Shown here one piece after another: positions 32,462 to 42,836 of a DNA stretch of 64,000 bases. The DNA is taken from the NCBI RefSeq assembly GCF_024139115.2, contig NC_085140.1, forward strand, positions 155,646,452 through 155,710,451, read 5' to 3'. A program made the translations under genes and the position numbers. The stretch comes from Armigeres subalbatus (taxonomy: Eukaryota > Arthropoda > Insecta > Diptera > Culicidae). Within the stretch, counting starts at the first letter, position 1. Every line of letters begins with the position of its first letter. The notes under the pieces are model-generated. The model worked only from the letters and a program-made list of their open reading frames with translations, was not told the origin of the DNA and searched no databases.

Positions 32462-32590
32462 CAGTACACTGTTTGTCATAATGACAAATATTTGTCAAGT
32501 CAGCCTGATATCCATGTCGATTTCTAATCGGTTTGATAGATGTCCGGATCAACTTGACAAATATTTGTCATTATGACAAACAGTGGACTG
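32462..32590. mobile_element. 129-bp MITE with 39-bp inverted repeats
   Basis: CACTGTTTGTCATAATGACA and its extension to 32500 are the exact reverse complement of 32552-32585; with CAGT outside, the arms reach 39 bp with one mismatch. The core is only about 51 bp. No target duplication is evident. Confidence 0.75.
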
Positions 32591-32935
32591 CGGGCTTAAG
32601 CAGCAAGGCGGTAATGTTTCCAGTGGGGGATATAATGTCAATAAGAAGAAGAAAAATATGGAATTTTTTCCAATAGTGACGTCCTTCTAGAGCATCCTGC
32701 AGAAGCGTCCAGTATTGTCTAATTTCCACTTATCAACGACGATGCCTATATAGAGACACATTTTATTAGTTTTGCATAGCTCCGGGTTAATGAATGGATG
32801 AAACTGTTTTCAGGCTACCGATCAATCGGTAGCATCACAGCCATCATGAAGCGCATTTCACTACAAAAAAAAATATCTCAACGTCCCATCATTTAACGAT
32901 CTACATCATCCCCCATAGGTATTACAGATGGGACG

Positions 32936-33199
32936 ATGTCGATTAGCAGATTTATTAAGGGCAATTCCCGAAAGATTTCCTACGGACAAATCGTTCTCTA
33001 TCTAGGACTTCTGCACATTTTAGCTTTATGCGGAACGATTGGAAGACCCGTGGGATGCCGTATTGAGTGCCCTTTTAATGCTGGATGTGCGTTTACTACG
33101 GGCTTCATTAACTCGATTTTATTGCCGTGTCTCGTTCGAGGGGTTGATAGCTTAGAGGAAAAACAATATAACCGGTATGCCATGCTGAGAGTTGTGTAA
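32936..33199 (+). CDS. Small hydrophobic open frame, unrecognised
   Basis: The frame of 87 residues has a hydrophobic stretch (IVLYLGLLHILALCGTIG, residues 19-36) and three cysteines close together (CRIECPFNAGC). A splice-acceptor-like TTACAG lies just before ATGGGACG at 32928, upstream of the first ATG in this frame at 32936. I do not recognise the family. It lies among MITEs and may be an exon, a relic or chance. Confidence 0.25.
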   Translation: MSISRFIKGNSRKISYGQIVLYLGLLHILALCGTIGRPVGCRIECPFNAGCAFTTGFINSILLPCLVRGVDSLEEKQYNRYAMLRVV

Positions 33200-33389
33200 T
33201 TTATTATCCGATTCTCATCCAGAAGCCCTGTTTGAGTTTGATATAGAAGAGAAGCGGATCGAAGATGGAAGGCAAAAGTTTTAAAAAATATGATAGATTT
33301 AAAGCACTATACCTTGCTACTACTATAGGCGAGTGTGTCAAAAGCTGCTTAAGAATAAAGCATGAAAGACATTTAATTTTTGAATCAGC

Positions 33390-33623
33390 AATTCAAGACA
33401 AAATTTTCAAAACGGCTTATCTGCTTTTGTAAACAAAACTTCCAACGACGATTTGACGAATCTGATAGCTCTCCCGCAAACCAACACCATCAATAGGTAG
33501 GTGAAGGATTCCGCTACCTATTGATGGTGTTGGTTTGCGGGAGAGCTATCAGATTCGTCAAATCGTCGTTAAGTTTTGTTTACAAAAAGCAGATAAGTCG
33601 TTTTGAAAATTTTGTCTTGAATT
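33390..33623. mobile_element. Foldback element with about 110-bp arms
   Basis: The arms start AATTCAAGACAAAATTTTCA and end in its complement at 33623. They include CGACGATTTGACGAATCTGA and CACCATCAATAGGTAG, and meet at a loop of about 13 bp. Mismatches are few (for example ACTTCC versus ACTT). AATCAGC on the left and AATCATC on the right could be a degraded duplication. It is not related to FB-1. Confidence 0.85.
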
Positions 33624-33661
33624 AATCATCAACAATCGTGTTAGCTACCAGTTTATTCATC

Positions 33662-33880
33662 TGTCATAAGACGAGTTTATACAATCCCATTGAATTCCAC
33701 CACTTAATTGTATCTTGACAGATACGTATTTCGACCTCAAAAGACGGCCTTACTTTTGAGGTCGAAATACGTATCTGTCAAGATACAATTAAGTGGTGGA
33801 ATTCAATGGGATTGTATGAACTCGTCTTATGACAGGTGAAAATATTCCACTAAAAAGCTCAAAATAATTTTCTTATCAGA
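33662..33880. mobile_element. FB-1 foldback, second palindromic copy
   Basis: The sequence matches the 3183-3468 element with a shorter centre (CCTCAAAAGACGGCC). Arms are about 90 bp and the single-copy tail ends in TTTTCTTATCAGA. TTATTCATC lies on both sides (33653-33661, 33881-33889), consistent with a 9-bp target duplication. It begins only 38 bp after the previous foldback. Confidence 0.85.
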
Positions 33881-34432
33881 TTATTCATCCAAAAACATTT
33901 TATCGCTCCTGGTACCGCGTTCAACCCATGTGGGAAAATAAGCTCGTTGGTGCAAGACTTGACTTGACCGTTCCATTCGCTCGGCATTTGTTCAACCTTG
34001 GACAAGCTCACAGAGAGGATGTACCGGGACAAGGATATTTGAAATGCGGCAGCTCAACAGATTATGTCGAAGTTGCAGCGGTGATGGCGTCTTGAATAAA
34101 ACGTACACAGTTAAAAATTCTGAGAATTACACGCCACGCAAATATTTAAACGCTTATTTTTGTGTTTAATAGCCTCTAATTTTACATCCAACTTTTTCTT
34201 GTATGCAATATTGAAAACAAGCTCCATAGTAACGACGACCTGTAATTTTAAAAAGTGATGGAAAAATGAGTCGAATCGAACGGAGCCTTTTTGTTACATC
34301 ATATATGCTGTAACATTTTTATACTGTGTACGACTGCAGTATAGACTACTGCACACTGCACGGTGGCTAAAATCGTGTATTAAGCGTGTTTATTTAATAG
34401 TACCTTTATTATGTGATTTAGCGTAATGGCGT
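33881..34432. other. No gene recognised
   Basis: AT-rich sequence with no supported feature. Confidence 0.45.
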
Positions 34433-34700
34433 CTTCGAGACGAGTCTCTGCAGCCTATATGCAGCTGAATTTTTTCACGTTTTAGTTGCAGCAACCAAAT
34501 CAGTCACAAATGTGCTGCTAGGGGCGCTTCTTTGGAGGTATTCAGCCTTATGACCAATCCCCTTGAAAGTAAAATGAAAATTTTATTTTTTCCTTCACGA
34601 GAGTTGTAGCAAAAGTTTTCCTGAAAAAATTTGCCGAAGACACCAAGAGATTGATTGCTTTTTAAGTCAACAAGCTTTGAATATGTTCGACGTATTTGCA
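34433..34700. repeat. Dispersed repeat, one arm of an inverted pair
   Basis: GGAGGTATTCAGC, TTGTAGCAAAAGTT, CTCCTGAAA-like and GACACCAAG words appear here in the same order as in the reverse complement of 36335-36520. Identity is perhaps 70-75% by eye. It is an unclassified interspersed repeat present twice in opposite orientation. Confidence 0.6.
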
Positions 34701-34721
34701 TACAAGCATATGGAGACGCAT

Positions 34722-35724
34722 CCCAAGTAACAATTTCCATGCTTCTTGGATTTATTTAATTCTTATAGCGGATTTATAATAGCAATCGCCATAGCTAGTT
34801 GCTTAGTTTTATTGCCGATCTTATTGCTATCAATAAACCTCTCATAAATATGCTGAAAAAGCTTCAAACGTCAAACGCTTATTGACCTTATGAGCAGTGC
34901 TACGGTCGTTATGAAGAGCGTGATAAATCCTATTTCCAAAGCTCGATAAAAGCTACAATTTTTGGTCGTAATGTGGTCAAATGAATTACCCCAATAAGAA
35001 TATTTGCATTGCAAAGAGCTTATGACGGTATTTAATGAGAGCAATATTTTTCTGATCGAAATTTGTGAAGGCCATATTGAAAATGGAAAAGCATTTAAAG
35101 ACAGTGAAATTTTTCACTTAAACTCATGAATTGACGATAGTTTCACCGCGTAAAGCAATTTTTTGGTAGTTGATGTGCATTACAAATATTTTGGGGTGAA
35201 GTATCAATCGAATCAGTGGAAATTTGCGATATTGCTGTTATGATTATTTCAACTCAAAAGCCCAAAACTACATTATTTTGAGAGCGCATGGTATTTAATC
35301 TTATTTTTTCACTAGCTTTCGCCGTGAAATTGAAAGCGCACCTCATTTGGATAGAAGTGAATTGAAAAACAAACCTGAAAAATATTATTTTATAATCATC
35401 CCTTGAATCATCCTCATCACGATTGTCATCATCAATTTATTTTGTTATTATTTTTCAGCAATGTTTTGTTTCTCTTTTTTTATACAACATTTTTGACTGC
35501 TGCCGCAGTCAAATTCCCTTTTTCCGGGTGGTTTAAAAAGGATTTCTAAATAACTCTTATAAAAGGTTTATAGTGGTTATCTAGAGAGGGCCACTTGGCC
35601 ATATCTTACTCTTATAGTGGTCATTAGAAGGTTGTTATGTAGTCATGGGTTTTATTGTCAGATCTTATAATTTTATCTTGAAAACCATTCCTAGAGCGGA
35701 ATAAAACTTAAAATGTTACTTGGG
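34722..35724. mobile_element. 1-kb MITE-like element with CCCAAGTAACA ends
   Basis: CCCAAGTAACAATTTCCATG starts the element and the right end reverse-complemented is CCCAAGTAACATTTTAAG, an 11-bp perfect inverted repeat. AT lies outside both ends (possible 2-bp duplication). The interior has no transposase frame. CCCAAGTAACA-type ends are familiar from other insect repeats; this is from memory. Confidence 0.65.
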
Positions 35725-35860
35725 ATGGTGCGCTGATTCATTAACTCCTTGTGATAGGAGAATTATTTTGCTTTCCATAATAAGAAATATTTTTTTGATG
35801 AAACATTCCTTACACATCATTTTTTTTTTCAATTTAAAGTTCATTACTTGTACTTTGTTA

Positions 35861-36071
35861 TTGTGCTTCCAGTTGAAAACCGAAGTGAGCTCTCGCGACG
35901 ATTGAGTTTTTCCTTATTTCCTGATGTCGCAACTGCATCGCGACTAGTGCGCATCTATGCCACCGCCGTGCGCCATGATGCGCACTAGTCGCGACGTAGT
36001 TGCGACAAAAGGAAACGGGAGAAAACTCGATTGTCGCGGTAGCTAACTTCGGTTTTAAACTGGAAGTACAA
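35861..36071. mobile_element. Foldback element with about 94-bp arms
   Basis: The left arm TTGTGCTTCCAGTTGAAAAC through GCGACTAGTGCGCAT is matched by the right arm with about 85% identity. The two meet around CTATGCCACCGCCGTGCGCC. The arms contain TCGCGAC motifs and are GC-richer than the surroundings. The 84-residue frame 35858-36112 is a by-product. Confidence 0.8.
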
Positions 36072-36334
36072 TATGCGTATGAGATTGACTGCCACAATTT
36101 GCTCGTTGTCAAGTTACAGTTAAATAAAATATGACTAAAAAATCCAATAAAACTGTTCTTTTTTATTTTCCATTTATTTTGGCGACAAAAGCCAAAAACG
36201 GCGTATTTTAATATTATCTGATACTTTCTAGAACATGCAACAAATGTGGAAATGAAAATGAAAAAGATATGACAGAAATATATTTTTAAGGGGTTGTCAG
36301 CATAAAACGTAAAGAATCCTCAAAAGTAACGCAA

Positions 36335-36520
36335 TTACGAACTTGGTGTCTTTGACAAAGAGTTTCAGGAGAACTTTTGCTACAACTTTTATGAAGAATC
36401 AAACCTTATATGTTATGAAGTGGAAAATTTTTTTTTTTATCTCACTTTTAAGAGGATTGATCAGTAAGCTGAATACCTCCACAGAAGTGCATTTACATCA
36501 GTAGATAAAATGTCTCGAAG
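36335..36520. repeat. Dispersed repeat, second arm of the inverted pair
   Basis: Reverse complement relative of 34433-34700: GACACCAAG, TTGTAGCAAAAGTT and GGAGGTATTCAGC are all present in this order on the minus strand. Confidence 0.6.
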
Positions 36521-36524
36521 ACTA

Positions 36525-37019
36525 ACCCTAAGAGACGACGTATGTCTTTAATGCTTTTAGGCCTGGTGTAATTTAAAATAGGCTCAATCCTGGCACTGTC
36601 AATTGCAACGCCTTCTTCATTCAGCAAGTAACCTAGATAGATACTTGCTTCCTACAAAATCTTGATTTATCAAGCGAAATCGTTTGCGACTAGCTTTATC
36701 AGCCTGAAATGCTCTGAGAGAGCTTTGGTCGCTACCACTATGTCGTCCAAATAGACGAATACATAGGGTTCTAGATCGAAACCGATAACTTTGTCCATTA
36801 GTCTGCACATACTGAATGGAGCATTAGTTAACCCGAATTGGCAAACTTTGTACCTATAATGCCCTTTAGATGTTCAAAAAGCCGTATAATCGTGCGATTC
36901 CTCTTTAAGAGGAATCTGGAAAAAGGCATCTTTTGAATCTATTACGGAAAAAACATTGGCGCTTCCTAAGCGGTGAAAAATGCTCCTCATATCTCTCATG
37001 AAATATGAGTCCTTTTTTG
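36525..37019 (-). pseudogene. Retroelement RT core with YLDD motif, broken
   Basis: After the frameshift the RT can be followed in pieces: a block around 36840-36800 like VCQFGLTNAPFSM, then LEPYVFVYLDDIVV near 36745 with the catalytic YLDD box, and near 36560 the SIKDIRRLLGLV block, which in this class marks the end of the RT. Stops and frame changes separate the pieces. The frame 36617-36808 in the ORF set is a shifted reading of part of it. Confidence 0.75.
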
Positions 37020-37796
37020 TTAAAGCATCATTTCTACCATTCTACGTGAGTCCAAACATACTCTTAGTTTGCCATTCGATTTTCGAACAGGGACTAGAGG
37101 GTTGGCCCACTCACTTGAACATTCTTCAATCGCGTCAAGTTTTTTATAGCGCTCAATTTCGCGGTCCATTTCAGCTTGGATGGTTGGTGAGCATTTATAA
37201 ATCGGATGTCTTCTTGGTCTTGCATCTTCCCTTAGAATAATCTCATGTTGCAATAAGGTTGTTCGCCCCAAAACATTTTCGGTAGTGCATGAAAACTGTC
37301 GATTAATTCCTTCAAGAAGGCCTCGCTCTTCTGCATTTAAATTGTGCTCGATTTCCACCGTTTCGGGTGTAGTCGTTGAGGCCTCGGGCAAATCTAGTTC
37401 TGGGATATCAAGAGTCGCATCTGGAGTTGAATTCCCCACAATTGGAAGTGTTTCAATTGGGTGAATGAAAAAATGCATTAATTCGGTCCCTTCAATATTA
37501 CCTATTTCTGCAATCTCTTCCAGTCCACTGGTTCCTTGCATCATGGGTTTGATTCCAAAGGCCTTCCAGAAATTTATTCCCAATATCAACCTTCTGGATA
37601 TTTCCGGGACAATTACTACTGCAATTACCCAAGTAATGCCCCTGAAAGTTATTGGCAAATTGGTATAACCAACACACGAATATTTGGTTTTGTCTGCTGT
37701 ACAAATTCGGATCGGCGATGGTAATATTTTTAACCCATGCTGTTCAATTAATTGTTTGGAGTTGGTCACGCTTATGCCTGCACCCGAATCCAACAA
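37020..37796 (-). pseudogene. Retroelement protease and start of RT
   Basis: The 258-residue frame begins LDSGAGISV, the aspartic-protease active site (LDSGA), followed by YTNLPITF and LILGINFWKAFGI, the usual second conserved block of retropepsins. A 90-residue acidic linker follows, then HEIILREDARPRRHPIYKCSP and EWANPLVPVRKSNGKLRVCLDSR, the first RT motifs. The frame breaks near 37025 after LDSRRM. The start codon shown is inside the protease, since LDSG should be preceded by more residues. Confidence 0.9.
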
Positions 37797-38029
37797 GGCC
37801 TCAATTTCCTTTTAAAAAATGCGAACTTTAATGTGAGGATAACGACTCGTTTGTATTTAAATTTCTAAAAGACTCTCTAGCGGGTCGACGGAAGGAGTGG
37901 AATTTAAATTTGGAACGGTTTTACTGTTTAGGATGACAGCGTTCCCTGTACCGCATCCCGAACTTAGTTTTCCGAAGGTCGACCAGTGTCAACCGGCTGA
38001 CTTTGGTTTGAACATCGAGGGTGCTTATC

Positions 38030-38370
38030 GCAATTTGAGGAAATCTTGCCAGGATTACCACAGACGTGGCAAAATGTAGTTTTCATTTCTCTACATCTCG
38101 CCAAAAATGACCACGCTGACGACAATTTCAGCACATGGGTACCCTAGATGTTTCCTGTTCCTCCCTTGTATTCCGCACCCCTCGGTCTTGAGTCAGTCCT
38201 TGGGTTTGGTTCCTAGCCTGTCTTCTATCAATCGCATTGAACTCCTCATTTTCTGATTCCTCGTTATCTTCGCCCCCAATGTTGTGCACCGATAGTTTTG
38301 GACCTATTGGATACTACATCATTAGCGTCAATCCGGTAGTTGGTCTGAATCAGCTCCTCTAAGGTGTTGG
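38030..38370 (-). pseudogene. Gag C-terminal remnant with zinc knuckles
   Basis: Near 38130 the reading C-x-N-C-RQRGHFWRD is a CCHC knuckle with one stop in place of a probable Trp and the last Cys lost. Near 38070 FCHVCGNPGKISSNC is a second knuckle lacking the histidine. Upstream, HPNTLEELIQTNYRIDAND near 38360-38310 looks like gag. Such knuckles bind element RNA. Decay is advanced. Confidence 0.6.
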
Positions 38371-38721
38371 GGTGGTGGAAATTTGCGATTTCGCGGAAGC
38401 CGCGAAATCCGCGAAATTTTATGTTAGCCGCGAAATTGAAACATTTTCGCGAAAAAAAGCGAAATTAACCATTCCCATCAATAATTCTATTCCATTCTAT
38501 TGCCTCAGTAGATTTCTTGATACCAACTCGTCAAATAACGCATTTTTTGGCGACTCGTTTTTTTTTAAGAGCAGAGTCCGAAATTGGTCGAATGTTGAGC
38601 CAAAAGTAAACTGCAGAACAATTTTGTTTTTCTTTCAAATTGTAAAAATAGTTAGAGACTTTAAAAAATATGGATTCTTTAGGAAAGTTAGAAACTCTCA
38701 AAGGGCTACTACTGAATTCAC

Positions 38722-38970
38722 ATGACCTGCAATGTTCACATTATGGGATTGATCGGCGAAGTTTGGAGAAAAAAGTTTCCCAACGTTGATCATCTCGTGG
38801 CATGTTTCAAATCAGTTTTTTCTCATTCGGCCTCTTTCAGTTTTCCTCAGCACTTCAAAATAGCGGTGAAATATCTGTCTATTTCTGGAAACTCGGTAGA
38901 TGCTGAACTGCCAGTGTCTGCCAGTACAATTTTTTTTGATCAGCTTTTGATCAGTAATGCAAAAGAATAA
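38722..38970 (+). pseudogene. Probable hAT transposase fragment
   Basis: The frame reads MGLIGEVWRKKFPNVDHLV, then CFKSVFSHSASF and HFKIAVKYLS. I recall this pattern (HIxxLIGExW, a lone LVxxxKxxFxxS) from the middle of hAT-type transposases related to BED-finger proteins; this is a memory-based call. The fragment of 82 residues lacks the catalytic and dimerisation regions. Preceding sequence (38372-38725) is also open but unrecognised. Confidence 0.45.
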
Positions 38971-39042
38971 TTTAAAAAAATATTTGAAATTAATAAATGC
39001 AACAATTTAAATAAATATACAGAAGCTGTACGACCGTGATCA

Positions 39043-39630
39043 GTTTAATTTAATTTTATTGGCATATCGGTCTCGATGCTGCTCGTATAGAGGAAGGGAG
39101 CAGCGGTTGTGCGAAAGCAGATGGGAAAGAAACGGAGTCCGATTGTTATCGCTAGGCAGCGACAAGTGTGAAAATGGTTTTAAAGGTGTTGAAGTATGTG
39201 AGGGCCATTTGACAATAATGAAATTATAGAAGCGTCCGTCTTTGCCGTACATCCTTTCTGGGGATGTCTCGGGCAGTGAATGATTCTCCAAATGATGAAC
39301 ATCGATCGCTAGAACTAATTAAGTATTAGCCGAATAATAAATATGCGTATCGTTGCCTCCGTTTTTGCCAGTCTTGGTAACAGTGACTTCCATTCACTGC
39401 CCGAGCCATCCCCAGAAAGGATGTACGGCAAAGACGGGACGCTTCGATAATTTAATTATTCTCAAATGGCCCTCGCATACTTCAACACCTTTCAACCATT
39501 TTCACACTTGTCGCTGCCTAGCGATAACATTTGGACTCCGTTTCTTTCCCATCTGCTTTCGCACACACGCTGCTCCCTTCCTCTATACGAGCAGCATCGA
39601 GACCGATATGCCAATAAAATTAAATTAAAT
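39043..39630. mobile_element. Large foldback element, 240-bp arms
   Basis: Arms 39043-39282 and 39391-39630 are reverse complements at roughly 90% by eye, with a 108-bp spacer. They start TTTAATTTAATTTTATTGGC and include GATGCTGCTCGTATAGAGGA, GCTAGGCAGCGACAAGTGTG and the inner end GGCAGTGAATG. Frames in the arms (39040-39291 minus, 39353-39628 plus) are mirror images and not genes. The foldback sits inside the hAT-like element. Confidence 0.9.
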
Positions 39631-39761
39631 AAATATGGAACCTACATTGTCTTTTTTATTTTTTGTACCAAAATATGATTTACCGCGAAATTGACGCGAA
39701 TTTTCAGATTATTGAATTGGCTGTCCGCGAAATTATAAAAATTTTGCCGCGAATTTCCACC

Positions 39762-41767
39762 TAACCAAGGAACGGAAAACCAAATCGACCACGTTCTAAT
39801 CGACGGTAAATTCTTCTCCGACATCACGAACGTCCGCACTTACCGCAGTGCGAATATTGTATCCGACTACTACCTCGTTGCAGTATTCCTACGCTCAAAA
39901 TTCTCGACGGTGTACAATACGCGTCGACGTCGGACGCCGCGGCTAAACATTGGGCGGCTACAAGATGGTAGACTAGCCAAAGAATACGCGCAGCAGCTGG
40001 AAGTGGCACTCCCAACGGAAGAGCAGCAAAACACAGCGTCTCTTGAAGATGGTTGGAGAGATATTTGATCCGCCATTGGAAGCACCGCAACCGCTGCACT
40101 TGGCACGGTGCCTAACTGTAAGCAGTTAGTAGAAGAGGAGAATGCAGCATGGGCGAGATTGCTGCACCACCGCACGAGGGCGAACGAGGCACGATACAAA
40201 CGGGCGCGAAGCAGACAAAACTCGATTTTCCGGAGGAAAAAGCGCCAGCAGGAAGATCGAGACCGTGAAGAGACGGAGGAACTGTACCGCGCTTATAACA
40301 CACGAAAGTTCTATGAGAAGTTAAACCGTTCACTCAAGGGCCACGTGCCACAGCCTGATATGTGTAAGGACATAAACGGGAACCTTCTTACGAACGAGCG
40401 TGAGGTGATCCAAAGGTGGTGGCAGCACTACGAAGAACACCTGAATGGCGATGTGGCAAACGAAAATGGCGGTATGGTGATGGACCTGGGAGAACACGTG
40501 CAGGACATAATTCTACCGGCTCCGGATCTCCAGGAAATCCAGGAGGAGATTGAATGGCTGAAAAACAACAAAGCCTCTGGGGTTGACCAACTACCAGGAG
40601 AGCTATTTAAACACGGTGGTGCGGCACTGGCTAGAGCGCTGCACTGGGTCATTACCAAGATTTGGGAGGAGGAAGTTTTGCCGCAGGAGTGGATGGAAGG
40701 TGTCGTGTGTCCCATCTACAAAAAAAAGCGATAAGCTGGATTGTAGCAACTACCGCGCAATCACATTGCTGAATGCCGCCTACATGGTACTCTCCCAAAT
40801 TTTATGCCGTGGACTAGCACCAATTGCAAGGGAGTTCGTGGGGCAGTACCAGGCGGGTTTTATGGGCGAACGCTCCACCAGGTGTTCGCCATTCGCCAAG
40901 TACTGCAGAAATGCCGCGAATACAACGTGCCCACACATTATCTGTTCATCGACTTCAAAGCCGCATATGATACAATCGATCGAGACCAGCTATGGCCGCT
41001 AATGCACGAACACGGATTTCCGGATAAACTGACACGATTGATCAAAGCGACGATGGATCGGGTGATGTGCGTAGTTCGAGTTTCAGGAGCATTCTCGAGT
41101 CCCTTCGAAACGCGCAGAGGGTTACGGCAAGGTGATGGTCTTTCGGGTCTGCTATTCAACATCGCTTTGGAAGGGGTAATACGAAGAGCAGGGATTAACA
41201 CGACTTGTACAATTTTCAATAAGTCCGTCCAGCTATTTGGCTTCATCGACGACATAGATATTATGGCACGTAACTTTGAGAAGTTGGAGGAAGCCTACAT
41301 CAGACTGAAGAGGAAAGCCAAGCGGGTCGGACTAGTCATTAACACGTCGAAGACAAAGTACATGATAGGAAGAAGTTCAAGAGAAGACAATGTGAGCCAC
41401 CCACCGCGAGTTTGCATCGGTGGTGACGAAATCGAAGTGGTAGAAGAATTTGTGTACTTGGGCTCACTGGTGACTGCCGAAAATGATACCAGCAGCGAAA
41501 TTCGGAGGCGCATAGTGGCTGGAAATCGTACGTACTTTGGACTCCGCAAAACGCTCCGATCGAATAGAGTTCGCCGCCGTACCAAACTGACAATCTACAA
41601 AACGCTCATTAGACCTGTAGTCCTCTACGGACACGATACCTGGACGATGCTCGTGGAGGACCAACGCACTTGGAGTTTTCGAAAGGAAAGTGCTGCGTAC
41701 CATCTATGGTGGGGTGCAGATGGCGGACGGTACGTGGAGGAGGCGAATGAACCACGAGTTGCATCAT
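39762..41767 (+). mobile_element. RTE retrotransposon copy 5, truncated at both ends
   Basis: The copy begins in the endonuclease end (TAACCAAGGAACGGAAAACC, equivalent to about 458 in copy 1) and stops at the codons for NHELH, about 270 bp before the element's normal end. 5' truncation is normal; the 3' truncation at 41767 is not, and joins unrelated DNA. Several breaks exist: a TGA near 40065, a deletion near 40110, a 1-bp change in an A-run near 40730, and small losses near 40880. Its part from 40618 onward is repeated in tandem at 44726 and 48673. Confidence 0.92.
40108..40734 (+). pseudogene. RTE linker and RT start (copy 5)
   Basis: The frame covers CKQLVEEENAAWARLLHHR, FRRKKRQQEDRDREETEEL, GHVPQPDMCKDINGN and NNKASGVDQLPGELFKHGG, ending in the A-run where the frame shifts (VCPIYKK). 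ASG replaces the common APG. The upstream 70 bp are missing compared with copy 1 (loss between VP and KQLV). Confidence 0.88.
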
Positions 41768-41769
41768 AG
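40804..41769 (+). pseudogene. RTE RT core, FIDD variant (copy 5)
   Basis: The frame gives FIDFKAAYDTIDRDQLWPL, GLRQGDGLSGLLFNIALEG, LFGFIDDIDIMARNFEKLE, YLGSLVTAENDTSSEIRRR, VLYGHDTWTMLVEDQ and then a frameshift to RTWSFRKESAAYHLWWG. The catalytic box is FIDD, not FADD; the two aspartates remain. The frame ends at the TAG formed where the element is cut at 41767. The same protein segment is encoded at 44885-45709 and 48828-49652. Confidence 0.9.
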
Positions 41770-41990
41770 CTGGGTTGATACTGATACTGGAAACATCATG
41801 GTAGTCGTGGTTGATTCGGAGACCATGTAACTCAGACACCAGGATAATTTGAAGATCCTAGAACATCATGGTCTATTATCATGATTGTCATACATTTTTC
41901 ATGTAGAGTTTACAATCATATTAACAAGTTCACCGAAGACAACATACAACATGCAAAAAAATTTCTATAATTTCATACACCCTGTAATAA
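41768..41990. other. Unassigned DNA in unit A (repeated in B and C)
   Basis: This 220-bp stretch after the RTE junction shows no gene or known repeat. The same sequence follows the RTE part at 45708 and 49651. Confidence 0.6.
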
Positions 41991-42225
41991 AAGGTAGTGC
42001 CATCAAGCACCAGACTCTACATTTCAACTGGAACTAGGCCTGCTTTCCAACTTAGTATTCTATTAGCTTTTCAATGCAATGATGGGACAAGTATGTACAT
42101 ATCTTGTGTTGCAAGTAAAATGGATACATTATGTCCAGGGGCAGAGACTCAAGAATGTTTCCCAGCCGAAATCATCCTAGACTGGACCGAGAATTGAACT
42201 CACCATCTTCGGATTGGCAATTTAG
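41991..42225 (-). mobile_element. Feilai-like SINE, unit A
   Basis: The minus strand has GAGTTCAATTCTCGGTCCAG, close to a tRNA B box, near 42172-42200, then the region that matches the SINE at 6685-7610 without interruption. The A-box end near 42220 is degraded (ATTGCCAATCCGAAG). The 3' tail lies near 41995. Confidence 0.7.
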
Positions 42226-42836
42226 TTACATCGATTTTCTGCACGAATGAATCCACGGTAATTTTTTTTTTGCGAATGAAGTATTCTTGTGAAACACGGT
42301 AGTGCTACAAATCTCTGAACGTCAACCACATTATTACAGCAGTGTTCAATAAACTCTCAGGAAAATGAAACACAATCGAGAATCCATAAGAACGAACTGA
42401 AACGATGCCAATTTAAAGAACGTCTAGAAATCAATAGCATATATCCATTGGGTTAAAGCAACAAACAGTGTTTTAAGGGATAGAAAGCAGCAGCAACGAT
42501 TTCAGCGATACTTTCTATTCGTGCCATGTCGCAGGTCCACAGTCGAGACTCTACAGGTACTCAATTAGGTGCCGTTCTGTTTTTCTCCTACGGTTGTGGG
42601 TGGATTTTCGGTAAAACCACTGAAGTGGAAAATTTAGATTGTTCTGTTGCGATTGCATATCCCATATCTAAATCGAAGGTGGTTGGGATTTATTGCGAAA
42701 TGGTATTGAAACGGGATAGATATAACAATTAAATGGCGGTTTTTCTTCAGTGCAGTTTGGCTTCTAATGAAGATACGCTAATCAGTTTTTCGTTATTTTT
42801 TCGCTTCTACTTATTCTGATTTTGGTACTATTATGT
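42226..42836. other. Unassigned DNA in unit A
   Basis: A 68-residue frame at 42526-42732 is open only in unit A; units B and C carry an extra G in the GTGGGTGG run that breaks it. It is therefore not called a gene. The same sequence recurs at 46166-46774 and 50109-50720. Confidence 0.6.

Larger units (their letters stand above)
36525..38370 (-). mobile_element. Decayed Ty3/gypsy-type LTR retrotransposon, gag-pol fragment
   Basis: On the minus strand the order is gag end with nucleocapsid zinc-knuckle remnants (about 38130-38040), protease, then reverse transcriptase (37130-36525). This gag-protease-RT order is that of Ty3/gypsy and retroviral elements. No LTR, RNase H or integrase is visible; the right edge is cut by the hAT-like element at 38374 and the left edge meets a dispersed repeat. 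Several stops and frameshifts show that it is dead. Confidence 0.85.
38374..39761. mobile_element. hAT-like element with CGCGAAA repeats and a transposase relic
   Basis: Ends: GGTGGAAATTTGCG at the left and, reverse-complemented, GGTGGAAATTCGCG at the right. Both terminal regions contain repeated (C)CGCGAAA(T) motifs (38385-38465 and 39680-39755). A relic resembling a hAT transposase lies at 38722-38970. The left flank is gypsy and the right flank is RTE copy 5, so no target duplication exists and one junction must be secondary. A 588-bp foldback is nested inside. Confidence 0.65.

Noticed and set aside
39040..39628. 83-91-residue frames with a shared SHLSLPSDN-type sequence
   Set aside because: They are mirror frames in the arms of the foldback at 39043-39630.
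42526..42732. 68-residue frame in unit A as a gene
   Set aside because: Units B and C have an extra G that breaks the frame although the DNA is otherwise nearly identical.
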